From Polytrichum commune (lineage: Eukaryota > Streptophyta > Polytrichopsida > Polytrichales > Polytrichaceae), in the NCBI GenBank assembly GCA_950295325.1, contig OX485809.1, forward strand, positions 31,930,001 through 31,994,000: DNA of 64,000 nucleotides. The letters are read 5' to 3'. Of this stretch, positions 22,723 through 34,854 are shown piece after piece. The notes below the pieces were generated by a model that made no database searches, was not told the origin of the DNA, and saw only the letters and a program-made list of their open reading frames with translations. The position numbers and the translations under genes were made by a program. Each line of letters begins with the position of its first letter. Within the stretch, counting starts at the first letter, position 1.

Positions 22723-23964
22723 GCATTGGTCACGAATGGTGAGCTTTAAAAAACAAGCCTAGTAGTGACTCGCCCCTCTAGCCTCCAAACAAGTCGTGTG
22801 ATTCACATGAATCTGGGAAAGGCAAGTTATTAAGCTTCCGAACTTCTAGAAACACAGGCCAACCATTTGAAGCCTTCCGTATAATGGCCTAAGCTTACAA
22901 CTAGAGTTATCCCCCTAAAAGTGCCTCAACCCTTCAACGCTTTTGGAGGCTGATGTCAGTGGTCTTCTCTCATACATAAACTATTTCAGTATTGTACAAT
23001 GTGAATATACATTCTGATGTTTCTTTCTGGTAGATTCTAATGACAACAATTGTTGTCTTGGAAGGCGACAAAGTGCTTTGGTAAATTTAAATTTAAATTT
23101 AAAAAAAAAACACAACAACAAACAAACGAAATTGAGAAATATTTCATATCATGTAATATAAAGAGATGATAAGCAACTACTATAAAACTACTGAAAATAT
23201 TAATTGGATTCTCATCTAGATTTGAGTGGCATGTTACTAGATTTCCTAATTAAACACATAAAGTTGGAAAATGCGGATTATGATGAGACGGGGCTATGTG
23301 CTCAAGACCTAGACACCATTCTAGGTTCAATTATTAACACAATTGGGAGGGCCTCTACGATCACTCTAAGAGAAAGAGAATTCTCAAGTTGAGAGGTCTT
23401 CAATTTCAAGAATATCTATTCAAATTTTAGAATCTTAAAGATAGACGTGCCTAATCCAAATACTTATCTTCAACAAATCTATATTTAAGTGGTATGTGAT
23501 TAAGTGAGAGGGGTAGGTGAGGCTCCAAGAGTGAAAACCAAAATTAAATGTGTTAAAAAAAAAGATTAAACTACATGCTCAGAACATAATAACCGTTCTA
23601 GGTTCAATAGTCAACATAATTGGGAGACCTACATGACCATTCAATTAGCACAAAAACATTAACTTTGATAATGAATCAGCTCCTCATACTATTGCATGTT
23701 TCATATCTTACGAGAAGCGGGCTAGTCAAGGGGGAGAAAGAAGAAGAAGAAGAAGAAGAAGAAACCATTTAAGACCCGTCTATCATAACATAATAAAAGT
23801 CAGATGCAAACATATATGCAGACTGTAAAATGGAATTATTTATTTGATTTGATTTCCTATTCATGTACAGGAACTGTTGACACAGGATCGTATCTCTCAA
23901 AAGTCTGTGACCTTCTGCAAGCTGCACAATAAAGTTGCCATGTCCGTATGTAAAGTATGTGGGT
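22723..23964. other. Spacer, no supported gene
   Basis: A self-complementary AAATTTAAATTTAAATTT tract (about 23084-23101) and a (GAA)n run at about 23741-23761. Segments near 23205-23400 and 23455-23640 share diverged words, possibly an old duplication. Confidence 0.35.
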
Positions 23965-24345
23965 CCTATTTGGTTCATGTTTTATGTTCTCCAACTTCTA
24001 CCAACTAGTTTCACACAACAAAACTTGTGTTACATTAGCAAATCTATAATGAAACTTCTGTAAAAACCAAATTGAGAATTGGACCTCCCCTGATTTAGTT
24101 ATGGTTGTTAGAAGTGCATGTTTGTTGATTTTTTGATTGGACACATAGGTCCTCCTAGTGGTGTTCACTATTGAGTGTAGAGTAGTTATGAACATTTGAA
24201 GACGTAGTCCAATCTCTTTTAAACATGACATGTCTTTATGATGTTTGCGCTTTGATCCTCACCGAACCACATACTATTCAAATATAGGGGTCTGATTAAA
24301 AACACGAGCCTCTTAAGACCCATCTACTACCTTATGTCGGTGCTA
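23965..24345 (+). repeat. Dispersed repeat family R1, copy
   Basis: Same block order as at 16800-17095, here with an extra 5' part (GTTCTCCAACTTCTACCAAC...TTTCACACAACAAAACT) that is shared with 38140-38240. Confidence 0.6.
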
Positions 24346-24786
24346 TTAAAACGTAACATGTTAGGTTGTCCATTAAGTTGTTACGAGAAACAACAAAGCT
24401 TAAGGCCAGATAAATCTTAAATGGATACTTCTTCCGATTGGCCAACTTCAACTCCTAGGATATGGAACGCATGATTAGTACGAGATGGTTAGCAAATCCA
24501 AATTGAGGCCATAACCACTTTCCTCATGATTTTTGGAGCTCGTATGAATATCTTGTTTGTCATCAAGGTGAAAATTTGTTGTGCTCAAGAAATTGTCATG
24601 TAGGTCCCCCCCAAATTACGTTGACTACGGTATTGGGCTTAGAATAATCTTACCATGTTTTGAGTATGCAATCCAATCTCACACATCGCCTTTTTGGTAT
24701 CCATTCTTGGATCCACACCAAAACACATACCACTCAAATATAGGTGGACTTTGATTAAGATAAGTAACGGAAATAGGCACATCTTA

Positions 24787-25298
24787 GGGCCACTTCACAC
24801 ACAAGCCAAGAGCCATGACCATGGAATTGTGAGAGCCCAAAAGAAAGTGTCCAAAGGCTGTCCCAAGACACCTCCAAAATCATGTGGTGTGATCACGGAC
24901 CCTCAAGTGTAGTGTGAAGTCATATGTGTCCGGGCCCTCAACCAAATGCTATTTCAATGAATTTCTATTCATACAAGTCCTCACACATGATAAAATAGAG
25001 CAAATCAACGGTTGTGAGTGTTTGGAGTGCCTTGGTCTCCCAGTTTTGTGTTAGGCCTACCTCCAAGAGGTGGTTTTTGAAAACAGTCCAAGTAACCTTG
25101 AAACATGATCCACTTGATGCCACGTAGGAATCCATGCAGACTTTACATCCATATTGCATTCACATACTCTTTTGGTCCCTCAAGCTGGTCCCTCAAGCGT
25201 AGTGTGAAGCGAACTTGGACCGGCTCCGCCTTTTCCACCAATGAGAGTGCTTGAAGTGCTATGGTCACGGGCTCTCGGTCTCGTGTGTGAAGTGGCCC
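24787..25298. mobile_element. PIF/Harbinger MITE, 512 bp, single-unit form
   Basis: The ends GGGCCACTTCACACACAAGCC and, inverted, GGGCCACTTCACACACGAGA are flanked by TTA (24784-24786, 25299-25301). It is collinear with the element at 14824-15969 but has only one copy of the 165-bp core, so it represents the unexpanded form. Confidence 0.85.
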
Positions 25299-25301
25299 TT
25301 A

Positions 25302-26185
25302 AACCTGAGGTGCTAATCAAAACGTAAAATGCGGGGTTGTCCATTATTACGAGAAAGGACAAGTCTTACATCTTAATATTTGACTGCCACAAATTTCATG
25401 ATTCTTGGGCTTGATTCTCTCCCGGTGGCGCATGTTAGTACACTATGGGGGAAATTCTAATGTTATGTACCGTTGCGACCCGAAGGTGAGAGACTCAGAT
25501 TCAGGAAACTTACAAGTTAGAGCCACCACGAGTCTCCATGATCAATTTCATCATCCATGGTGTGGAAATGAGTCCAGAGAATAAATTGAAAAAGGGGCTT
25601 GGAAGCTGGAATCGGCGGCTAGTGGAGAAATTCGTGTGAAGAAGGAGCCTGCATTCTGTTGCCAATAACTCAATAATCCTTAATTCTGGGGTGCTAATGG
25701 TCACTGACTGAAGGTGTGAGAAATATGAGGGAGAAGAGATGTGATAGATTCGAGGATAAAGGCAGGCCCTCATTCCAGCCCTCGTAATAGTGCTGCAGTG
25801 GAGAGAGACGCACACAGATTGTATGTTAGTGCTTCGGAGGCTCGGAGGAGAGTTGTGGTTGAGTCATAATTTTCATGTTCCTGTGGCCTGCGTTGGGTTT
25901 GGTTGAGCTGGGTCTGTGAATGAGTGGGATTTGCGAAGCGGCCATGGGAATTGCCTCCTTCGGATCACTGCAGCAGAAGCACAAGCAACCCCCTTGCCTG
26001 CCCCCTGATCCTTGTGTTAAATCATCATCTTCGGTGTTGTCCCTGTGATCAATCCATCCATACCTGCCTGCTGCACAAGTACAACCACAGGAGGAGGGCT
26101 GCTAAGGTGACACGATGATGGGCCTTTGACTCAATGTACAGATTTGGAGAAGTTGATGATAAATATTGAATTATACTTTAATACT
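25302..26185. other. Spacer upstream of the permease arrays
   Basis: No gene supported. Short frames on both strands lack domains or partners. Confidence 0.35.
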
Positions 26186-26190
26186 TGGAT

Positions 26191-26216
26191 GTGTGTGTGT
26201 GTGTGTGTGTGTGTGT
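26191..26216. repeat. (GT)n microsatellite
   Basis: About 13 uninterrupted GT units. Confidence 0.95.
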
Positions 26217-26229
26217 TTTGATGGTCTTG

Positions 26230-27270
26230 CGGTTGGGACATAATTATTGAGGAATTCTCGCCCACTTTTAAGTTAGTGCACTTGGTGTCAGCCTCTGGAT
26301 GCAAGGGCGAACCTCGTTTGTCATATTGGGCGCTGCCATTGGGAGCTGGCACTATGTTGGTTGTGTTTTGCTTGAGTTGTGGAGTGGTGACATTAATTGT
26401 GTTCACAAATCTGAGCTTTCGCAAGATCTAGAGGGGAAGGTAGTTTGGTGAAAACTATGTACAGGAGGACGTTGGAGAATCAGTGTACTCTAGCTTAGAG
26501 AACCAGTATCTGTATGCGGCTATTTGGTGTTAGAACTTCCTTGAATCTCTTAGAAATTGGTCGTCTTGCATGAATCACTTGGAATCTTCACCGACAAAGG
26601 GTAGTAATTTTTATTTTGTTGTTGCTTGAGGTCTGGAGAGGTCACATAAGTTGTCATCTCTGTTTTCTACAACCATCAACACGACCTAGAGCCGAAGGGA
26701 GTTAAGGAAATCATCGAGAGGAAGACGTTGGAGAATCATGAGTACTGCAAAGCTTAGAAATTTTTGGTTTCTGTGCGAGTCAATTTGGTTTCAAACTTCC
26801 TTGGTGAATCTCTTCAAAATGATTCGGCCGTGCTGCTTGACCAATCACTTGGTATCATCACCCTGCAAGGGTGAATTCGGTTGTCATATTGAACGCTGCC
26901 ATGCGAGTGGCACTCTCTCTATCTATTAATAACTCTATTTTGCTTGAGTTGTGGAGGGGGAGGCCGCAATTGGTTCTCAACTCTGACAAGATCGAGAGCG
27001 CACGAAGTTTGGGAGAGCATCGAGAGGAGCTTCGAAACACATTCTAGCTAGTTATCTGCGTCAATTTGGTGTTAAAACTTCCCTTGATGAATCTCTTCAC
27101 AATGATTCGGTCGTCCGGACTGCTTGAATCGTTTGGTGTCAGCCTAAGTAATGATGAATCTCGGTTGCCATTGACGCTGCCATGGGGGAGGAGGCACAAC
27201 ATTAGTAACTCTAATTTGCTTGATGTGCAAGCGAATGCACTTTTGGGAAACTATTGAGAGGAGAGGAGAG
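26230..27270 (+). repeat. Degenerate tandem array, about four units of 255-320 bp
   Basis: The anchor GCTTGAG(T/G)T recurs at about 26370, 26624, 26942 and (changed) 27218. A second anchor, CGCTGCCAT, occurs at 26331, 26894 and 27175. Each unit also carries GACGTTGGAGAATCA and AACTTCCTT(G)...GAATCTCTT words. The array ends about 220 bp before the permease ATG, in its probable promoter/5' UTR. Units are diverged, so the array is old. Confidence 0.65.
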
Positions 27271-27488
27271 GAGAGGAGAAGATTCAGTACTGCCGACCTT
27301 AGAAACATCTACCTTTAAAATTTTCCTTGAATTTCTTCAAGTTGGCAAGAAACTAATTATCTGCCATCGCCTGATCATATCAGATTCTCGTGGCTGTAGT
27401 TGATCATCTCAAATTGGACATTTTGAATTTACAATCCATTCAGTGTTGGAGGACCCCAAATTACAATTCGACTGCAGATTATCGAGCA

Positions 27489-30400
27489 ATGGAGGCAACC
27501 AAAGCAGAGAATGGGACATTGCCATCAGTGGAAGCGGATGAGGAATCAAAGTTCGCGGCATCCCCCGTCAAGAGAGAGGCGGGACGCGGGTCATGGAGGG
27601 CTGGAGCTTTCCATTTGGCCACCACCATCGCCACTCCTGCAGCCTTCGCTCCCCTGCCCTCCGCCATAGCTGCCTTAGGCTGGCCCGCCGGTACGTAATG
27701 ACAACAACAACTTCATCAACTTCAATACAAACTCCACGAAAACCCTCCCTCCGTCAGTCAGCATTCTGCTCAGACAGATGCCTATCCCTTGTTGTAGTTC
27801 ATCATCCCAGACTTGATTTGTTCATCACTTCGAGTTCGGGTATAAGATTCTCTGCTTGCTACTTTGAAGGTCACCAAGTTTTATTTGCAGTTTTGTACTC
27901 CACCATCACCACATTCTTCCTTGGAACCAACAAGTTCTTATAGAGGCAGAAAGCTTACATTCTATCTGCCGCTTCTTCTACATTTAGTCCCATCACAAAG
28001 CATTGCAATGAGCCAGACATCTGTGTCTTTCAACTTTCTGGAACTGTCTAAAAGTTCAGACGCATGAATTGATTCTTGAGGCAAACCAGGGCCGTCCCTC
28101 ATAGCCAGGAGAAAGTGTCTAATGGAATTACAGCACTGTAGATGCTCCTTAATTACAAGTGAAGTTTTCTTATTATCTTATTTTTTAGTAGAGGATCTGC
28201 CATTATTATGAAGTTGGTGAAGTGGACAAACTACATGAGAAATTGGCAGGCTTGGGTCATTGAATGTGTGGAAATATGCAGATTTGAGAAGAATTGTCTG
28301 GGATCCAGGAGATGGTAATGGTTTGACTAACTGGCTTACCTGCAATTTATGTGTCGGTTCAGGTGTTTTTACCCTGGTTTTGGGCACTGCTGTCACCTAC
28401 TACTGCTCTTTACTCTTGGCGAGTCTGTGGGATTGGGATGAGCCAAATCGACATGTTCGCTACCGAGATCTGGCGAGATCAATATATGGTGAGATCGTCA
28501 TTTTCGCTTCTGAATCAGTATTCGGGAAAGAAGTTCCACTCCGATGATAATTCCCTTCTCTTGAAACCACTCTGAATGATCTCATTATCTGGAAAATATC
28601 AATTGTATATCTATTGAATATGAGGATATTAGAGTTAATATCCTTTAATTTAACTGGAGCATTGGTCGGGAGATGGTTCTTTTACATACAACATGGAACT
28701 TTCCACAGTCGGTAAGTTTTCAGCACATGCTTCGAGTCAGTGTGGAGGTTTAAACGAAGAACTTTGTATATCACGTCGTTGAGGGCCAGACTCATTTGGG
28801 CTAAAAATGAGTTTGGCCCCATGAACCAATACAGAATGCTCTTCATTCAGACCTCCACACAGACTCCAGCGATGCACCAGAAACTTATCGAACTTAGGAA
28901 GTTTCCATATCGTACGTAAAACGACTGACCAAAACTCCTGTTGAATTAAAGGATCACAACTCCAATATGAGGGTCCTATATATTGTGTTATAACAACAAC
29001 AACAACAACATCACAATAATAATAATACTGGGCCTCATGTGTGCAGGGAGGAAGGGGTATTATTCCGTCACGTTCTTTCAGCAGATTGCATCAATTGGCA
29101 ATAACATTGCCATCCAGATTGTGGCTGGGATCAGCATGAAGGCCATTTTCCAGGCATACAGCAGCAACCCAAGTGGCATGACATTACAACAATTCATCAT
29201 CATCTTCGGGGTGGTGGAGTTGCTCTTGTCACAAATGCCAGATATTCATTCCCTCCGCTGGCTCAATGCTCTCTGCACCTTTTGCACAGTCGGATTCACA
29301 ATCACCGTCATCGGCCTCTCCATTTATGCCTGTAAGTATGCCCACTACATTCTCTCTCAAATGCTAAAATCTGACCCCCTGCTCACCGGCAATATGGTGG
29401 TGGAGCTCCGAATTATATCCAGCCGTGGACATCATAGTTCAAAGAATCCCATATTGTGACCCATTGTGCAATTGATTCTTTTGACATGGTCACCTTCAAT
29501 TCCACATAGGCGTGGCTTAAACCAAGACCGATTCTGAGGTTAAGTCACCTAATTAAGGCCAAAATAGTTCTCAGATGGGTGACTCTCGTTCATATCCCTT
29601 CCTTAGGTGGTAGGGTGTACCGGAAATCAAGTGATACGAAAAAGGTCACCCTAAATCCTCTGGTCCACCCAATCATAGTTGGGGTATGTATCCAAGTGAA
29701 CTAGATATTTTCAATCAACTATGTGCGGGATGAATGAACAGGGAGAAATTTGAGTCAACTTGGTCGCTATCCTCTCTTGTTTTATTATCAACCAATTATT
29801 CATTGAAATGTTTCCGTAATTCCTTATATCTCTACATAAAGTAAGATCCTTTTCCAAATTATTGTTCGGTTCGTTTCCTAGAGTTTTGATTATAAACCGG
29901 TAATTCGGGAAACGAAATAGTTCATCTGTAACTATGTTGATCATCCCAATCAGTGAGTGAAGCCTAATAGTGCATGTGGGAAATTAGTGAACGTGATACT
30001 CAATTTCTTTACAATATGAAATTAGTGTCACCAAAAGATTTAGATAGGACTTTTCATCTTGGCATTATTCATTGAAAATATTATTCATAGCAACACTATT
30101 CGCCGACAAGCATGTGGTTGCATATATATAGATACATCACTTTACAAGCACATTAGAGCACGCACTGATTTTCTTGAATTCAACATACACTAATTTTGAG
30201 ACTTGGCACAGTAGTGCATGTTTCGGGAATTAGCACCACACGCACTAATTGGGATAATCGATGTAGTAGCATATTCTCACCGTGCATATGTGAGAACCTA
30301 GGGGCTTGCCCTTGGGGAGATAGATGGGTGCGGATTGGCTTGTTCGCACCCGTTTAAGGTCTTCACCATTGAAAAAAGGATGCAATAATCTTCGGGGGAC

Positions 30401-33129
30401 TTCTAGTTCTTGTAATGCCCGTTTTGGGATTACATATAGACTTAGACCAACTTGCAAAAGTGTCAACACCATAATTCACGCCAGCGACAACATCGAAGTC
30501 ATCTTTCTTTCCTTTCCTTCCCTTCCCTTTCCATTCTTTCTGTCTGTCCGTAACATTATATTTCGGTGATTCAGCACAGTCTAAGCTCAACAGTTCTTAG
30601 TTCAGCCAGTGTACGACATCTCCATGTTCATTCCGCTTCTTTGAGTAGTCAAATAATCAGAAGAGTCAAAATAATGCTGAGTTCGAATGCTCCATCTCCT
30701 GATTTTTTGGTTGATGCAGTGAAGAATGGCACTGGAACCTCGAAGGACTACAGCTTGGTGGGAAGTGCATCAGACAAGACATTTGGGGTCTTCACAGCCC
30801 TGGGAACAATTGCCTTCTCTTTTGGTGATGCCATGCTTCCAGAGATTCAGGTTGTACTGCCAATTCCTCTTGAACCTCTATGAACCTCTTGGGGATGATT
30901 TCACTCATGAAAGTTTCTGGACAATGAATTACTTGGGGTTGATATTAGAGACATCCTTTAATTCAACCGCAGGTTTGGTCGGAAGTTGGTTGATTTGCAT
31001 ACAATACTTCTTTCTTTCTCTCAATGCATGCCTAGAGTCAGTGTGGAGGTTTGAACGACAAACTTTCTATATGGGTTCATTGAGGACCAAACTCCATTTT
31101 GGCTTGCCAAGAGGTGCTAAAATGAGTTTGGCACTTAATGAACACAGATATAGAATGCTCTTCGTTCAAACCTCCAACCTACTCCAATCATGTGCAAAAA
31201 ACTTACCAAAAGTTAAGAATGTTATATGTAAAACAACCAACTCCCGACCAAAAGGCCCATTGAATAAATGGATGACTATAATCTCCTGAAATTCAAGAAC
31301 CTTAAGAATAATAATAATAATAATCTCTCATTTACAGTAATTAGTTTTGCACTCTTAAGCCGAATAAACTCCTGCTAATAGATTCCTTTTGAATGGACAT
31401 GACCTTCAGGCAACACTACGAGAGCCAGCGAAGCGGAACATGTACAAAGGTGCATCACTTGCATACGGAGTGATTGCAGTTTCATACTGGGTGGTGGCTT
31501 TCCTTGGTTACGCGGTTTTCGGAAACGGGGTGAACGCATACCTTGTCAACTCCTTCACCGGGCCAACATGGGCCATAACCTTGGCCAATATCTTTGCAAT
31601 CATACAAGTGCTTGGCTGCTTTCAGGTTAGCAACTCTCAGTTTTTCCACTCTCAGATATTGTTATATTTGGGTCAGGGTTTTGGTACGTTTGCAAGCTCT
31701 GTGAGTCAGAAAAGAAAATGATGTGACGAAGAAAATTGGCTCCTGCACATGGATATCTGATACCCCACTGATATCAAACAGTGGTATCAGGATTCAGAAT
31801 GACGAAAAAGAAGCTTTACAAGTGTTGGTCTGGTCTAGTATCGTCCTCGCTTGATACTATCCGGGGATCTGTACTCAGGGTTTCACATTTTTGGATACGA
31901 TTAGGGTATGGGTGTTGGACAGCTATTTTGTTTTTGAAATTATTTGGGCCTCTACACCATGCAAAGAACCTTCGTACCTAGGTACACTCGCCCTAGTAAT
32001 CAATATGCTTTGGAATGGTATTGACTCAAATGATAATGAGTTAGGTACATACAAAGATTCTCCCACTTTGAGATACCCACCAAATATCAACATTCGACTG
32101 GCACTACAAATTTATACCCATGGGAGGTTCTTTGATATCATTGTTGATGTTGATCTTTGATATCCATGCATTCACCTTTATACCAGACCAACACTAGATA
32201 TTACATTCATGCTAGAGATTCGAATCCATGCGTTGCATGTCTTTTTGCTCCTTGCTAGAGTACTACAGTAATTCCGGATGTATTTGTAAGTAGAGTATGA
32301 GATCCAATAGGCTAATGTTTGCCTAAACTGTTAACTTATTTGGTTGTTCACTCTGCTCCTAGGACTCTCTTGTTAAGGTGCACACAATATTATGATAGGC
32401 ATTCTAATTATTCAGAATGAAAATGACTATGGTTGTCCATAGCTTCTTCTTGATGATGTTAACCCCTAAAGGCCAATGCGCTTGTTCTTGTCCGCGCAGC
32501 AATCACCATTGCCCGACAATACCAAGGATACACATTTATGTTAAATAATCTTCTGGTTTTTGTAAATAGACGGCTGAAAAGTTTTGTGAACAATCCTAAC
32601 TTCACTCAACTTCCATCCGTACCAGGAACTTTATCATAAGAGGTGTCGATCCTCATCAATAAGCTTCTGCACTGGACTGAAAAGTTCTAGGTGAAATTTT
32701 TTAGGGGGGAGATTCTTACTTTGTTTTCATGCTTGTGATAATTCATAACAGATCTACTGTCGACCGACGTATGTCTACTTCGAACTGAAACTGATGAACC
32801 CCAAGCAGGGCCCCTTCAGTCTACGAAACGGGCTGTCGAGATTGGGTGTCACCACCGTGTACACAATCATAATCACTCTCATTGCTGCGGCCGTGCCATT
32901 CTTCGGAGACTTTGTGGCCCTCTGCGGAGCAATTGGCTTCACACCCCTGGATTTCATCATCCCCATCATTGCGTATCTGAAAGTTCGGAATCCCAAAAAC
33001 CGTTTCGTGTGGGTCATCTATGTCACCATCATCGTCCTGTACACTATTGTAGCAATTCTGGGGTCCATCGGTGCCATCCAGTTCATCAACCGAGACACTG
33101 CAAGATACAAATTCTTTGGTAACCTGTAG
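27489..33129 (+). CDS. GAT1/GABA-transporter-like amino acid permease (AAAP family), six exons
   Basis: Exons 27489-27690, 28363-28488, 29047-29331, 30720-30850, 31410-31625 and 32752-33129 sum to 1338 bases: 445 codons plus stop, in frame throughout. All introns are GT-AG (phases 1,1,1,0,0). The product matches plant GAT1/probable GABA transporter proteins (about 450 residues) along its length: N-terminal WRAGAFHLATTIATP (family WWHxGFHLTTxI), AVTYYCSLLLASL, a HSLRWLN block, KDYSLVGSASDKTFGVF, GDAMLPEIQ, then PFFGDFVALCGAIGFTPLDF and a C-terminal ARYKFFGNL. Ten to eleven hydrophobic segments are expected; it would sit in a membrane, probably the plasma membrane, as a proton-coupled importer. 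The substrate (GABA, proline or other) cannot be read from sequence. The last W of the WWHxG motif region is changed to R. An upstream in-frame ATG at 27390 is possible, but 27489 fits the family length better. Confidence 0.9.
28626..28963. mobile_element. MULE-like insert in permease intron 2
   Basis: The left part (ATATTAGAGTTAATATCC then TTTAATTTAAC...TTGGTC) and the inverted right part (GGAGTTGTGATCCTTTAATT...TTTTGGTC) form TIRs of about 40 bp. A 9-bp direct repeat, AATATGAGG, lies at 28617-28625 and 28964-28972; 9-bp duplications are typical of Mutator-like elements. Inner inverted words (GTGTGGAGGTTTAAACG and its reverse near 28850) are also present. A related copy lies in intron 4. Confidence 0.6.
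29456..29650 (+). repeat. 5S-rRNA-like segment in permease intron 3 (possible Cassandra-type LTR)
   Basis: At about 29530-29585, TTCTGAGGTTAAGTCACC ... TAGTTCTCAGATGGGTGAC aligns with the plant 5S rRNA internal promoter region (A box around GTTAAGC and C box around GGATGGGTGACC) with near-correct spacing. The region just before starts with TGTGACCC (29456). Cassandra TRIM retrotransposons are known to carry 5S-like sequence in their LTRs. No second LTR or target duplication was found, so a solo LTR, a 5S-derived SINE or a 5S pseudogene all remain possible. Confidence 0.4.
30940..31290. mobile_element. MULE-like insert in permease intron 4
   Basis: It aligns with the intron 2 insert over most of its length: GATATTAGAG...CATCCTTTAATTCAAC, GAGTCAGTGTGGAGGTTTGAA, ATAGAATGCTCTTCGTTCA, and a right end ...CCCATTGAATAAATGGATG. 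It is more worn at the ends and no target duplication was found. Confidence 0.5.
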
Positions 33130-33201
33130 GTTACATGAACGAAGAAAAGGGATGGGAGGAGACGCCATGGCTTCTCCAATTCCACCCAAAATTAATTACT
33201 T

Positions 33202-33660
33202 GTGGATGTGCATTGAATTTGTACCAGTAGATTATGTATTATTGAAGCTCATTATTGTCAAGTGATGTGCATTTCGCAGAAGGATATATGCATTGGAATG
33301 GATTGTCTTATTATATACTTGCACAATGTGTTATTTCAGTTAACATTGATATTTAAGCAAAATTGGACTAAGTTCCAGTCCTGTCTCCAAAATTACAAGA
33401 TGGTGAACTATCCTTATTTGTATGTGGATGTGCATTGATAGTGTACCAGTAGATTATTACTGAAGCTCATTATTGTCAAGACTCGAGGTGTGTAATAAAA
33501 GGTTATTGTCAAAGTGGGTGTGCATTTTGCAGAAGGATGTGTATGCTTTGGAATGGATTGACTTATTATGAACTTACTTAAGCACAATGTGTTTTTTCAG
33601 TTAACATTGCTATTTAAAAGAACTGGACTATTTGATCCATCCAAAATTACAATATGGTAC
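33202..33660 (+). repeat. Diverged tandem duplication in permease 3' region
   Basis: Two units of about 220-260 bp start at GTGGATGTGCATTGA (33202 and 33424). Both contain GTACCAGTAGATTAT, GAAGCTCATTATTGTCAAG, GCAGAAGGAT and CAGTTAACATTG. The first unit starts 73 bp after the stop codon, so alternative poly(A) sites in the duplicated 3' UTR are plausible; a GTAATAAAAGG word at about 33492 is one candidate. Confidence 0.65.
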
Positions 33661-34852
33661 ATGGTATTGTAAAATCTTCAGATAGAATATGTATAATTAT
33701 GATCACGATAATTGCATTTTTCTTTTAATTTTTTTTAGTCTATTTATTATAGACATATAATATCAATACAAAGAAATTTTTCATCATGACTTTAATATCG
33801 TACCATGATTCAATTTTCCATGGAGGATTCACATATCTCCATAAAAATCAGGTTTACTAGAACTCTCTCGATGGATACTTAGAATTGAGATAACTTGCAA
33901 TGTCCATATTTTGAGAATATGTTTATATTTAATTAAATATAAAAAGGCTACATCTACGCATTTCTTTTCTCACTTGGCATTTAATTTAAATACGTCTCTC
34001 TTAGTTTCTCTTCATCTGGATTTTCCCATCGTGCATGTAACTGGTTGGGCTTGGAAACACAAGGATTTTGACCAATTATGCCCAAAATTCTCCACAGACA
34101 CTAGGGCCTTTGGAGAGAGAGATTCAGATTCAGGAGCTGAAAGAAGTAATGGCCTCATTCCGGTGCTCATATTGGGGCTGCATATTTTAGTGGCATGGAT
34201 GGCCAGATCATCGTTCTCTTGGGAGATAAACATTTGAAGGAGGTTTCTAGCAGGTTGGATGCCTCTGATTCCTTTGCCAAAGATTGTTCCAAGCATGATT
34301 GACTGCAATGTCATGAGAGGTGCATTGAGTGACATTTCGGGAAGCGCAAGCACCGACTTATCTGAAAGTGATGACAGCAAAGTAAGGTTCTGCAAATGTG
34401 AGCTCTTGGGATTTATTTGTAAAGTATGTGGTCCTATTCTGAGGACTTCCGATTCCAGACAATTTTTGCCATTGGATAGGATCAGGTATTTTCTCCTCCA
34501 GATTGGCAATTGCAAATCACAAAGATTGTTCAAATTTCAAATCAAAGTTGACATGCAAAACTTATTAGAGGTCAAAGTGAAGATTCTCTTTTTTATTAAA
34601 CAAACACATAGACCCTCCCATTGAAGTTGACTACTGGACCTGGAATGGGGTCTATACCCTGAGGATAGCCCCCTCTCATCATCACAAGTGTCTGTGTCTG
34701 TTCTTAACTACAAGCCTTGCCATGTACCACTCAAATATAGATGTCCAATTAAGAAGAGTAACCATATAAGGCCCACATACCTTACTCCCTTTTCATGCTG
34801 GCAAGGATCAAACTTGGCAGAACAAATTCCAGGCAAAGCCTTCTACAGTACA
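33661..34852. other. Spacer; short frame without recognisable domain
   Basis: A plus-strand frame near 34259-34624 (121 codons) has a Ser-rich stretch and several Cys but no domain I recognise. Part of this region (34030-34105) matches the dispersed repeat at 12990-13070, and 34590-34800 matches R1, so the region is repeat-derived. Confidence 0.35.
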
Positions 34853-34854
34853 TA

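Noticed and set aside
30566-31289. Long plus-strand frames overlapping permease exon 4
   Set aside because: They read across splice sites into intron 4 and its MULE-like insert; only 30720-30850 is coding.
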